Part shown: one piece after another, positions 25,110 through 47,037 of the stretch | Position numbering within the stretch: the stretch's first letter is position 1 | Layout of the letters: every line of letters starts with the position of its first letter | From: Streptomyces abyssomicinicus | Lineage (GTDB): Bacteria > Actinomycetota > Actinomycetes > Streptomycetales > Streptomycetaceae | Reading direction: 5' to 3' | NCBI RefSeq assembly: GCF_008974245.1 | Contig: NZ_BBZI01000007.1 | Location: 344,567-391,603 of the forward strand | Length of the DNA stretch: 47,037 bases | The notes under the pieces: model-generated | What the model was told of the DNA's origin: nothing | What the model saw: only the letters and a program-made list of their open reading frames with translations | Databases searched by the model: none | Position numbers and translations under genes: made by a program

Positions 25110-26906
25110 TCAGCCCGCCACCGGCCGGTTCGCCAGCTCCTCGCGCAGCGTGGCGCCGTCCTCGTCCGCGAGGGCCGCGGCCCGCAGCGCCTCGAGGCGC
25201 CGCGCGGAGCCGTCGTGGGCCGGCAGCTCCCGCGCGGCGGCCATCAGCAGCCCGAAGCTGTCGTCGCCGTGGGCGTAGGTGGCGCCGTACCCCTTGAGGA
25301 CCCGCTGGCACTCGATGATCTCGCGGGCGAGACGGGGGCCGTCCGCGGCCTTCGCCAGGGCGAGGTCCAGCCAGGCGTCGATCGCCTCCTGCTCCCGGAC
25401 GAACCGCAGGGACCGCGGACGCAGCGGGCGCATCCGGGCGAGCACCGCCAGCGCGGTGAACCCCGTGACCGAGGTGGTGTTGAGCACCAGACCCCGGTGG
25501 GTGAGCAGGTGCACGAGACGCCCGAACACCCGTGACCGCAGCAGCCACGCCCCCAGACGGGCGGGCATCATGTCGGTCAGTTCCTCGACCTGCGGGTGCA
25601 GGAACTCCCGCACCTGCGCCAGGTGGCCCTCACCGGCCTTCGCCTCTTCACGAACCCGCGCCATCCGGTGGCGCCGGGTCTTCTGCAGCGCCACCTGGAT
25701 GGTGTCCTGGTAGCACATCCACAGCGCGATGTGACGCCCGGCCTCGCGGGTGAGCGCCGCGTCGCCGTCGCGGTCGGGGTCGGCGGCCGCGACCCTCGCG
25801 ACCCGGTCCAGGTAGCGGTCGGCGTACTCCGGGCCCTGGTAGACGGCGGTCCGGACGACACCGTGCAGCACCGTCGAGCGGGCGGCGGCCGGCAGCAGCG
25901 CGGTCCGTCCGGCCTGGGCGGTCAGGGCCGGCCCGACGAGGGACGCCGGGTCGCTCGCCGCGATCCGGGTGCGCTCGCGCTCCGCGGCCCGCTTGCGGTC
26001 CTCCTCGGTCTCCGGGCGGCGGCGGCCGATGGTCACGGGGACCGGTCCGCCCGGTGCGGCCGGCCGGGCGGGCGCGGCCGTGACCGGCTCCTCGCCCGCC
26101 TCCGCCCCGCCGGGTCCCGTCGCGGACGACGCCGTCCCTGCCGTTGCCGTTGCCGTTCCCGTGCCGGCGGGTCCCGTCCCGGCCGTCCCCGCCCCGTCGG
26201 CGGACACCTGCCCGGCGGCCTCGGTGTACGCGGCGGCGAAGGCCCTCAGGGACTTCTCCGCGGCCTTCGGGAACGCCCGGATCGGCGCCTCGAACTGCTC
26301 GCGGGTGAAGGGCAGGGCCCCGGACCCGGCGAGCGCGCCGTAGAGCGAGGCGCTGATGACGCTCCCCGCGTCGTCGGCCATCCGGGCGAAGTCGGCGGCG
26401 ACCAGGACCCTGGCGGCGCGCTGCGCGGCGGCGAAGAGCTCGTCCGCGTCCACCCGGCCGTCGCCGAGCCCGATCTTCTCGTCGACCGAGTACACCCGGT
26501 TCGTCGAGGTGATCAGGGTGGTGCGGTCGGGTGTGGCGAAGCCGCGCTGCACGGCGCGGCCGCACTCCATCAGCTCCGAGGCGATGACGATGTCGACCTC
26601 GCCCGGGGTGGGGAAGAGGCTGAGGACCGGTTCCCTCCGCCCTCCCACGGGCACGCCGCCCGCCGGCGGCGGGAGCATCTCGACGTAGTAGACGGTCGCG
26701 CCGGTGCGCTGGGCGACACCGGCCACCGACGTGGTCTGCGCGGTCCAGCCGGCCTCCTCGCCGACCGCCACGATCCAGTCGGCGAGGACGCCGCCGCCCT
26801 CGCCGCCCATGGCCAGGACGGCCAGGGTGACGGGACGCAGTCCGTCCCGCCAGCCGGGGCCGCGGCGGGCCCCGGGCACGTCGGTCCGAAGGGTCGTGGT
26901 CGTCAT
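25110..26906 (-). CDS. iorB: Indolepyruvate oxidoreductase-type beta subunit, DUF6537 fusion
   Basis: A 598-residue subunit of a 2-oxoacid:ferredoxin oxidoreductase. Residues 25 to about 225 are the gamma-type catalytic domain (LAVLAMGGEGGGVLADWI, then QTTSVAGVAQRTGATVYYVEM, then VDIVIASELMECGRAV). A low-complexity Gly/Ala/Thr linker (about 231-290) leads to a C-terminal helical domain seen in the long form of these proteins (DUF6537). Partner of the alpha subunit encoded just upstream: the alpha stop and this ATG at 26906 overlap by one base. The family oxidises arylpyruvates to aryl-acetyl-CoA. Next to anthraniloyl-CoA genes, the substrate could be indolepyruvate or another aromatic 2-oxoacid such as isatinate. 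That last point is inference. Confidence 0.88.
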   Translation of the reverse strand: MTTTTLRTDVPGARRGPGWRDGLRPVTLAVLAMGGEGGGVLADWIVAVGEEAGWTAQTTSVAGVAQRTGATVYYVEMLPPPAGGVPVGGRREPVLSLFPTPGEVDIVIASELMECGRAVQRGFATPDRTTLITSTNRVYSVDEKIGLGDGRVDADELFAAAQRAARVLVAADFARMADDAGSVISASLYGALAGSGALPFTREQFEAPIRAFPKAAEKSLRAFAAAYTEAAGQVSADGAGTAGTGPAGTGTATATAGTASSATGPGGAEAGEEPVTAAPARPAAPGGPVPVTIGRRRPETEEDRKRAAERERTRIAASDPASLVGPALTAQAGRTALLPAAARSTVLHGVVRTAVYQGPEYADRYLDRVARVAAADPDRDGDAALTREAGRHIALWMCYQDTIQVALQKTRRHRMARVREEAKAGEGHLAQVREFLHPQVEELTDMMPARLGAWLLRSRVFGRLVHLLTHRGLVLNTTSVTGFTALAVLARMRPLRPRSLRFVREQEAIDAWLDLALAKAADGPRLAREIIECQRVLKGYGATYAHGDDSFGLLMAAARELPAHDGSARRLEALRAAALADEDGATLREELANRPVAG

Positions 26907-29071
26907 CAGGCTGTCACCTCGTATCGTGCGGCACGGGTCTCGAGTCCCCTGGAGGCCAGGGCGATCCACCGGGTGCGCACCGCGGCCAGGAACCGGTCCC
27001 GGCGGGTCGGGTTCTGCACCACGTCCGTGCGGTAGAAGGACGGGCAGAGCACCGCGGCGTGCGCGTTCGCGCCGCAGACACCGCAGCCGACACAGCTGTC
27101 CAGCACGGTCGCGACCGGATCGGTCCGCAGCGGGTCCGGGTTGTCGGTGATGGTCAGGGAGGGGCATCCGGAGATGCGGATGCAGGCGTGGTCGCCGGTA
27201 CAGGTCTCCGGGTCGACGCCGAAGCGCTCCCGGACCACCCGTCTGCCCGCCCCGAGGTCGGCGGCCCGCTGCTTCTTCACCCGGCGCTGGCGGTTGAGCT
27301 GGCACTCGCTCTGCGCCACGATCACCTTGGGACCGGGCTCCTTCGTGGTCAGCGCCCTGACGAACAGGTCCCGCAGGGCGGACACCTTGTAGGTGTCGGT
27401 GACGGTGCGGCTCCACCGGACGCCGATCCCGCGCACGGCCCGCTCGATGGGGTGCCTGGTCGAGCGGATCGGGTTGTCGGCCTGGGAGGAGAGCACGTCC
27501 TGGCCGCCGGTCGCGGCACTGTAGGCGTTGTCGACCACCACCAGCAGCTGGTCGTTCTCGTTGAAGACCGCGTTGCCGACGCCGCTGGTGAGACCGTTGT
27601 GCCAGAAGCCGCCGTCGCCCATGAACGCGACGGTGCGCCGGTCCGCGTCCTTGGAGTTCAGGGCGGAGGCGCCCGCCGACCCCAGGCCGTACCCCATCGT
27701 CGTCGCACCGAGGTTGAACGGTTCGTTGACGGCGAAGAGGTGGCAGCCGATGTCGGCGCTGATGTGGTGCGGGCCGGTCTCACGTTCGGCCAGCTTCAGG
27801 GCGCTGAAGATCGGACGCTCCGGACAGCCCGTGCAGAGCCCCGGGGGGCGCGGGCGCATCGCGGGCGCGGCGACGCGCGGCGCGAAGGGGCTCGCCGGGT
27901 CGGACTCCGCGAGCAGCAGCGACGGCTCCTCGGTGACCGCCTCCGGCAGATGGGTGCGCAGGAACCGCGCCACCCCCTTGGTGACCGCGGTCGAGGTGTA
28001 CTCGCCGACCGCGGGGAGGAGGTCCTTGCCGTGCAGCGCGGTGGTGCTGCCGGCCCGGCGCAGGACGGCGTGCAGGTTCTGCTCGAGGTAGTCGGGCTGC
28101 CCCTCCTCGAGCAGCAGCACGGCCTTCTTGTCCGCGCAGAAGTCGAGGATCTCCTCGTCCACCACCGGGTAGGTGACGTTCATGACGTAGAGCGGGACGG
28201 TGGTGCGGCCGTACGGGTCCGAGGCGCCGAGCATCTCGAGCGAACGGTTGAGCGTGTTGTACAGCCCGCCCTGGACGATGATGCCGACGTCGGCGAGACC
28301 GTTGCCGAAGACCTCGTTGAGGCCGCGCTCCTTGATGAACCGGACGGCCTGTGGCCACCGGTGTTCGTGCTTCTCCCGCTCGTGGAGGAAGCTCGCGGGC
28401 GGCAGGACGACCCGGTCGATGTCGCGGCGCGGGTTCTCGATCGCGTCCTTGACGGTCGTCGGCGGGCGCACGTTGTCCTTGGCGGTGAACGTGCCGTGCA
28501 GGTGGCAGGAGCGCAGCCGGAGCTGCAGCATCACCGGGGTGTTGCTGACCTCGGAGAGCTCGAACCCCGCCTCGACCGCGTCCACGATCGCCTCCAGGTT
28601 GGGACGCGGGTCGAGCAGCCACATCTGCGACTTCATCGCGAAGGCGTGCGAGCGCTCCTGCATGATGCTGGAGCCCTCGCCGTAGTCCTCGCCGACGATG
28701 ATCAGCGCGCCTCCGGTGACACCGCCGCTCGCGAGGTTGGCCAGCGCGTCCGAGGCGACGTTGGTGCCGACGGTGGACTTGAACGTGACGGCGCCGCGCA
28801 GCGGCTGGTGCACCGAGGCGGCCAGCATCGCGGCCGCCGTCGCCTCCGACGCGCTGTTCTCGAAGTACACGTCGAGTTCCGACAGCACCTCGTGCGCGTC
28901 ACCGAGCACGTCCATCAGGTGGGAGATCGGCGCGCCCTGGTAGCCGCCCACATAGGCGACGCCGGACTGCAGCAGCGCCTTGGTCACGGCCAGGATTCCC
29001 TCCCCGCTGAAGGTCGTCCCGGCCCCCTGCCGCAGTTTGCCGATCTCGGCGGCGAAAGACCGTTCCGCCAT
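26906..29071 (-). CDS. iorA: Indolepyruvate oxidoreductase-type alpha subunit
   Basis: A 721-residue thiamine-diphosphate enzyme subunit. The pyruvate-ferredoxin-oxidoreductase-type N-terminal domain runs from GVAYVGGYQGAPISHLMD. A conserved CTGCPERP (413-420) follows, then the ThDP site GDGGFW (486-491) with NAY at 515-517. At the C-terminus are cysteines 624, 630 and 636 and a second set at 660, 663, 666 and 676. The first set has only three cysteines, so one cluster may be 3Fe-4S or altered. With the beta subunit it oxidatively decarboxylates aromatic 2-oxoacids to acyl-CoA, passing electrons to ferredoxin. The start at 29071 follows AAGGAGG by six bases; an earlier ATG at 29095 does not. 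It is divergent from the cyclase gene across 199 bases. Confidence 0.93.
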   Translation of the reverse strand: MAERSFAAEIGKLRQGAGTTFSGEGILAVTKALLQSGVAYVGGYQGAPISHLMDVLGDAHEVLSELDVYFENSASEATAAAMLAASVHQPLRGAVTFKSTVGTNVASDALANLASGGVTGGALIIVGEDYGEGSSIMQERSHAFAMKSQMWLLDPRPNLEAIVDAVEAGFELSEVSNTPVMLQLRLRSCHLHGTFTAKDNVRPPTTVKDAIENPRRDIDRVVLPPASFLHEREKHEHRWPQAVRFIKERGLNEVFGNGLADVGIIVQGGLYNTLNRSLEMLGASDPYGRTTVPLYVMNVTYPVVDEEILDFCADKKAVLLLEEGQPDYLEQNLHAVLRRAGSTTALHGKDLLPAVGEYTSTAVTKGVARFLRTHLPEAVTEEPSLLLAESDPASPFAPRVAAPAMRPRPPGLCTGCPERPIFSALKLAERETGPHHISADIGCHLFAVNEPFNLGATTMGYGLGSAGASALNSKDADRRTVAFMGDGGFWHNGLTSGVGNAVFNENDQLLVVVDNAYSAATGGQDVLSSQADNPIRSTRHPIERAVRGIGVRWSRTVTDTYKVSALRDLFVRALTTKEPGPKVIVAQSECQLNRQRRVKKQRAADLGAGRRVVRERFGVDPETCTGDHACIRISGCPSLTITDNPDPLRTDPVATVLDSCVGCGVCGANAHAAVLCPSFYRTDVVQNPTRRDRFLAAVRTRWIALASRGLETRAARYEVTA

Positions 29072-29270
29072 CGTTGCCTCCTTGCTCCGTACCACCGGCG
29101 TGGGCCGAGGTCGTGGGTGGGGATGTGCGGCGACCCTAGGAAGACGCCCGCGCAGCGGCTATCCGTTCGGCGCGAGTTCGGTCCACCGAGCGCGGAGGGT
29201 CTTCGACGGACGTGCCCGACGGGTGCCATGCTCGGCACCGCCCCCCGCCCCGAAGCAGGAAGGACCCCTC
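29072..29270. promoter_or_regulatory. Divergent promoter region, iorA / cyclase
   Basis: A 199-base region that serves the iorA-iorB pair leftward and the cyclase gene rightward. A 6-bp dyad, GGTGCC (29222-29227) with GGCACC (29234-29239), lies close to the cyclase start. No clear -35/-10 pair is visible. I could not find a sequence shared with the ridA divergent region, so common control by PaaX is not shown. Confidence 0.4.
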
Positions 29271-30074
29271 ATGAGCGACGTCATCAGTGCCGCGGCCGGT
29301 CTGGCCGCGGTGGCCGAACAGCTGGCCTCGGGCACGATCGAGGTCGTCGACCTGACCTCCCCCCTGCACGCCGGGACCCCGGTGCTGCAACTGCCGGAGC
29401 AGTTCGGGCAGACGGCCCGCTTCGAACTGGAGGAGATCAGCCGCTTCGACGACCGGGGCCCGGGCTGGTACTGGAACAACTTCCGTACCGGTGAGCACAC
29501 CGGCACCCACTTCGACGCGCCCAACCACTGGATCACCGGCAGGGACCTGGACGACGTCGCCCAGGTGCCCGCCCAGCGGCTGGCCGGCCCCGCGGTGGTC
29601 GTCGACAGCACCGCGCAGACCGAGGCCGACCCCTCCTACCTGCTCGACGTCCCCGACCTGCTGGCCTGGCAGGAGGAGCACGGGCCGCTGCCGGAGAACA
29701 GCTGGCTGCTCCACCGCACCGGCTGGTCCCGGTACGCCGACGACCCGGAGGCGTTCGCCAACGTCGGGGAGAACGGTCCCCGCACCCCCGGGCTCACCCC
29801 GGCCGCGGCCCGCTACCTCGCCGAGGAGACCGGCATCCTGGGCATGGGCGTGGAGACCGTCGGCACCGACGCCGGCCACGCGAGCGAGCTGGACCCGCCC
29901 TACCCCTGCCACTCCATGCTCCTGGGAGCGGGCAAGTACGGGCTGACCCAGCTGCGCCGGCTGGACCGGCTCCCGGCCACCGGGGCGGTGGTCGTCGCCG
30001 CGCCGCTGCCGATCGTCGGCGGTTCGGGCGCGCCGTGCCGGGTCCTCGCGCTGGTCCCCGCCGCCGCGCGGTGA
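29271..30074 (+). CDS. Cyclase-family hydrolase, isatin hydrolase / KynB-like
   Basis: A 267-residue enzyme of the cyclase family (PF04199), which includes kynurenine formamidase and isatin hydrolase. The metal-binding signature HTGTHFDAPNH is intact at residues 76-86, with histidines 76, 80 and 86 and aspartate 82. The length (267) fits isatin hydrolase-like members better than the usual KynB of about 210. These enzymes open amide-type rings by hydrolysis; isatin hydrolase makes isatinate. The ATG at 29271 has AGGAAGGA upstream. Position beside the 2-oxoacid oxidoreductase and anthraniloyl-CoA genes makes isatin or N-formyl-aminoaryl ketone substrates attractive. The specific substrate is unproven. 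Confidence 0.83.
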   Translation: MSDVISAAAGLAAVAEQLASGTIEVVDLTSPLHAGTPVLQLPEQFGQTARFELEEISRFDDRGPGWYWNNFRTGEHTGTHFDAPNHWITGRDLDDVAQVPAQRLAGPAVVVDSTAQTEADPSYLLDVPDLLAWQEEHGPLPENSWLLHRTGWSRYADDPEAFANVGENGPRTPGLTPAAARYLAEETGILGMGVETVGTDAGHASELDPPYPCHSMLLGAGKYGLTQLRRLDRLPATGAVVVAAPLPIVGGSGAPCRVLALVPAAAR

Positions 30075-30727
30075 CGCCGGCCCGCCGCCCCGGTGGCCCG
30101 CCGCGCCGCACGGGCCGTGGCCCTCACCGGCGGGGCGGCGCGCCCGTACCGGCGCGGGCCACCGGGGCGGCGGAGCGGCGCGATCCGCGCCCGGGGCGCG
30201 GCGGTCACGGAACGCCGACGGGGGCGGGGCGTCCGGGATCCGACTCGTGTCGGCCATCTTGCGGACGGCGTGAAGGCGCCGCCCGCCCGCCCGGCCGTCC
30301 GGACGCCCCGCGGGCTCCCTCGGCGCACGCCCGGCGCGGCCGTCGGGCGCGCGCCGTCCGGTCGTCCGCGGACCGACGACCGGGGGCCGGACCGCCGGTG
30401 CCGGGAGCAGGCCCGCGACCGGTGCGTCCCGCCGTACCGGCCCGGTCCCGCCGTACCTCCCCCGGCGGACGGCGCCACGCCGTCCGCGGCGGCCCGGCCG
30501 GGTCGCCGGACGGCCGCCACCGTGCCTGCTGGGACGCGGTGTGCGGGGCGGAGCGGGAGGGGCGGGCGCCGGGCCGGCGCCCCATCCGCCCGTCCCCTCC
30601 ACCGTCGTCCCAGGACCCGCGTGCCGCGGGGCTGCTTTCGGCCCGGGTGCGGCGCTCCGCGCCCCGCGGGCGTGGCCGAGGCCGCTTCCCTTCCCCGAAC
30701 TCCGCGCGGGCGGCCCGGGAGAACACG
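30075..30727. other. Gene-poor GC-rich gap
   Basis: About 650 bases with no recognisable gene. Long open frames cross it on both strands, but their translations are Arg/Pro/Gly-rich and look like shadow frames. It separates the catabolic island from the peptide-synthetase locus. Confidence 0.5.
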
Positions 30728-30845
30728 GCAGGTCACTTTCTGTGAAATCCTGGGGTGTTTTGAGCTGGGCCATCAGTGTCTGGATGTGTATGGCCCAGAA
30801 TCACTAGTTAGCAGACGCCTCACGGCAGTTGTGCTTAGTCTCTCT
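30728..30845 (+). promoter_or_regulatory. AT-richer putative control region of the peptide locus
   Basis: This stretch is clearly poorer in G and C than everything around it, which often marks a promoter in such genomes. CTGGGCCAT (30765-30773) and ATGGCCCAG (30790-30798) form a perfect 9-bp dyad with a 16-base loop. TCAC (30733-30736) and GTGA (30742-30745) make a smaller one. TTGAGC (30760-30765) is a possible -35, but no good -10 follows at the right distance. Confidence 0.5.
30742..30807 (+). CDS. Possible Trp-rich leader peptide
   Basis: A 21-codon frame starts with GTG at 30742 and ends at TAG (30805-30807). It encodes a short peptide with three tryptophans (VKSWGVLSWAISVW and seven more residues). 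A weak purine-rich stretch precedes it. It contains the 9-bp dyad at 30765-30798. A GC hairpin (30858-30879) follows 50 bases later. This layout resembles transcription attenuation by a Trp-rich leader, but the frame is short and could be chance. Confidence 0.25.
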   Translation: MKSWGVLSWAISVWMCMAQNH

Positions 30846-30857
30846 CTCGGCCCAGGC

Positions 30858-30879
30858 GGCCGGCCTTCCCGGGCCGGCC
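30858..30879 (+). terminator. Leader hairpin before the serine hydrolase
   Basis: GGCCGGCC (30858-30865) pairs with the identical self-complementary block at 30872-30879 around TTCCCG. It lies in the leader between the AT-richer region and the serine hydrolase gene. It could be an attenuator or simply GC-rich noise. Confidence 0.3.
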
Positions 30880-31002
30880 CCGCGCACGAACGTCACGAAC
30901 GTGCGGCGCAGCGTCCCCCTGCCGGCCGGATCCGTCCCCGGTCCGGTCGGTGTGTCACGTCGCCAGAGCACCAGAGCACCAGTTCCCAGGAGGCTCCGTT
31001 CC

Positions 31003-32622
31003 ATGCCGCACGTGCCCCCTACACCGGTCGCCGAAAGGCGTCCGGCCCCTGGCCACCGCTCGCTCCAGGGCCGTTTCGACGAACTCGCCCGCGCGCACCG
31101 GGTCCCCGGCGCGCAGCTGGCGCTGCACACCGGCACCCAGGTGATCAGCGTCCACACCGGTACCGCCGACGCCGCCACGGGCGCGCCCTTCACCGAGGAC
31201 ACCGCCGTGCCGACCGGCTCGGTGACCAAGCTGTGCACGGCCGCGGTCGTCACGCTCCTCGCCGAGGACGGCGACCTCGAACTCGACGAGCCCGCCGCCG
31301 TGCTGCTGCCGGAGCTGCGCCGCTTACCGCAGGTGACCGTCCGTCACCTGCTCAGCCACACCTCCGGGCTGCCGACCGGCCCGGACTCCGACACCGCCGC
31401 CGGCTGGACCGCGGCCCGCCACCTCGCCTCGGTCTGCTCCCCGCGCGACCTCCTGTTCGCCCCCGGCACCGGCTTCAGCTACTCCAACGCCGGATACGTG
31501 GCGGCCGGCCGGCTGGTCGAAGAGGTCACCGGCATGACCTGGCGGGAGGCGGTGCGGGCGCTCCTCCTCGAACCGCTCGGCATACGCCCCGCCTTCCTCG
31601 GTGACGCCGCGCCCCACCGGCCCGTCGCCGCCGGTCACGCCCGCAACACCGCCTCCGGCCGCCCGATGCCCGTCGCGCAGAACCTCGCCCCCGTCGAGGC
31701 GCCGGCCGGCGCCCTGCTCGCCGGGGCCCTCGACCTGCTGGCGCTCGGCCGGGCGCTGGCCGGCCGCTCCACCGCCCTGCCGCCGGCCGCCGCGGCGTGG
31801 ATGTGCCGGCCCGTACCCGGCGCGCACCCCGGCGCCCTGGCCGACGCCTGGGGAGCCGGCGCGGCCCTGTTCCGCGGTGCGGACCGCTGGTGGTGCGGTC
31901 ACGACGGCAACGCCCAGGGCACCTCCTGCCACCTGCGGGCCGACCCCGGGACCGGTGTGGTCGTCGCCTTCACCGGCAACGCGAGCTCCGCGACCGCCAT
32001 GTGGCGCGAACTCGCGGGGGAGATAGCTGAGTTCACCGGCCCGGCGGTGCCCGCCTCGCCGCGTCCCGTCCCCGGCCGGAACCGTTCCCCGCTGCCCCCC
32101 GGGTGCGCCGGCTCCTACCGCAACGGCTCCGCCGAGTACCGGGTGGGCCTGGACGCCTCCGGCCACCCGTTCCTCTCCGTCGACGGAGACCTCCCGCTGC
32201 CGCTGGTGTGCTACGCCGACCTCTCCTTCGACCTGGCCGACCCGGCGAGCGGCCGCCGGGAGCCCGGCGGACGCTTCCACCGCGACCCGCTGACCGGGGT
32301 CCTCGACCGGGTGCAGATCTCCGGACGCGCGGCCCGCCGGGTGCCGGACCCGCAAGCGCGTCCCCGTTCCGTGGACGTCCGTGCCGCGGGAGCCCGTGCC
32401 GCGGACGCCTCCGGACCGGGCGTCCCCGCCGTTCGCCCCCCGGGCGCGGCGGTGCCCGTGACCGGCTCCTCCGTGAAGGCCGCCCGCGTGGAGGCCCGTT
32501 CCCCCGCAGGCGGACCCGTGTCCGCCCCTGCCGCGCGGCCGGATTCCGCGACGGCCACGGCGACGTCCCCGTGGCCCGCGTGTACCGGCCGGCCCCAGGA
32601 CGCCCCGCCGTCCCCGCGGTAG
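31003..32622 (+). CDS. Serine hydrolase, PBP-type peptide-cyclase candidate
   Basis: A 539-residue stand-alone enzyme of the class C beta-lactamase/penicillin-binding-protein fold. Catalytic motifs: SVTK (serine 73, lysine 76), YSN (tyrosine 160, asparagine 162) and HDG (histidine 300). A lipocalin-like beta region follows at about 365-445. This layout and the spacing of motifs resemble SurE-type PBP-like thioesterases, which release and head-to-tail cyclise NRPS peptides and are encoded next to the NRPS. The last 90 residues are Pro/Ala/Arg-rich and look added on. No signal peptide is evident, which fits a cytoplasmic role rather than a wall enzyme. The ATG at 31003 has AGGAGG nine bases upstream, and 137 bases separate it from the NRPS. 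A D-aminopeptidase or resistance esterase is the alternative. Confidence 0.75.
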   Translation: MPHVPPTPVAERRPAPGHRSLQGRFDELARAHRVPGAQLALHTGTQVISVHTGTADAATGAPFTEDTAVPTGSVTKLCTAAVVTLLAEDGDLELDEPAAVLLPELRRLPQVTVRHLLSHTSGLPTGPDSDTAAGWTAARHLASVCSPRDLLFAPGTGFSYSNAGYVAAGRLVEEVTGMTWREAVRALLLEPLGIRPAFLGDAAPHRPVAAGHARNTASGRPMPVAQNLAPVEAPAGALLAGALDLLALGRALAGRSTALPPAAAAWMCRPVPGAHPGALADAWGAGAALFRGADRWWCGHDGNAQGTSCHLRADPGTGVVVAFTGNASSATAMWRELAGEIAEFTGPAVPASPRPVPGRNRSPLPPGCAGSYRNGSAEYRVGLDASGHPFLSVDGDLPLPLVCYADLSFDLADPASGRREPGGRFHRDPLTGVLDRVQISGRAARRVPDPQARPRSVDVRAAGARAADASGPGVPAVRPPGAAVPVTGSSVKAARVEARSPAGGPVSAPAARPDSATATATSPWPACTGRPQDAPPSPR

Positions 32623-32759
32623 CACCGACAGGTCCCGCGGCACCCTCCCCAGACTCCGAACGCGGCCCGTGCCGCGTCGCCCCGCCGTGCCCCGGCCCCC
32701 GCGGCCCGGGCCCGGCGGTGCCGCGCGCCGTTCCCGTTCCGCTCCGAAGGACTGCATCC

Positions 32760-47037
<14,278 letters not shown>

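Noticed and set aside
29136..30773. Long minus-strand frame across the cyclase gene and the gap
   Set aside because: The translation is Arg/Gly/Pro-rich without any known motif, and the cyclase gene on the other strand is well supported.

Overview
The window is uniformly very GC-rich DNA with strong G/C third-position codon bias, frequent 4-bp and 1-bp stop/start overlaps, GTG starts and an actinobacterial iron box. All of this points to Streptomyces or a close relative. No rRNA, tRNA, transposase, integrase or CRISPR array was seen.

Layout. (1) 41-5922: two MFS transporters and a PAP2-family membrane phosphatase. One transporter, of the DHA2 drug-exporter type, overlaps its TetR regulator, and a perfect dyad operator lies just upstream of the pair. 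(2) 6042-8893: a secreted protein with propeller-like repeats, divergent from an ABC-2-like membrane protein. (3) 9392-13357: a minus-strand siderophore uptake operon (ATPase, lipoprotein, double-length permease) behind an almost perfect iron box and ending in a 19-bp-stem terminator. (4) 13810-16621: a flavin reductase and an LLM-type flavin monooxygenase, then an AraC-family regulator with a dyad over its predicted promoter. (5) 16724-30074: an aryl-CoA catabolic island. A seven-gene operon (FAH hydrolase, cupin, TesB thioesterase, 2-aminobenzoate-CoA ligase-like enzyme, fused 2-aminobenzoyl-CoA monooxygenase/reductase, hotdog thioesterase, PaaX regulator) is flanked by a divergent RidA gene. 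Downstream are two minus-strand subunits of an indolepyruvate:ferredoxin oxidoreductase-type enzyme and a divergent cyclase/isatin-hydrolase-like gene. (6) 30075-31002: a gene-poor gap with an AT-richer stretch carrying dyads and a possible Trp-rich leader ORF. (7) 31003 to the right edge: a stand-alone serine hydrolase resembling PBP-type peptide cyclases, followed by a giant NRPS gene that runs out of the window.

How the genes may work together. The island is best explained as breakdown of an indole-type or anthranilate-type aromatic compound. A ring-opening cyclase and a 2-oxoacid oxidoreductase and/or a CoA ligase would feed anthraniloyl-CoA to the dearomatising monooxygenase/reductase. 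RidA could hydrolyse the resulting enamine, and hotdog thioesterases would recycle CoA, all under PaaX-type aryl-CoA control. The substrate order is inference. The NRPS reads A-T / C-A-T-E / C-A-T-E / C-A-T so far; its third A domain looks valine-specific and two others look small-residue (Ala-like). The serine hydrolase upstream is a candidate trans-acting macrocyclising release enzyme, which would make the product a cyclic peptide with several D-residues.
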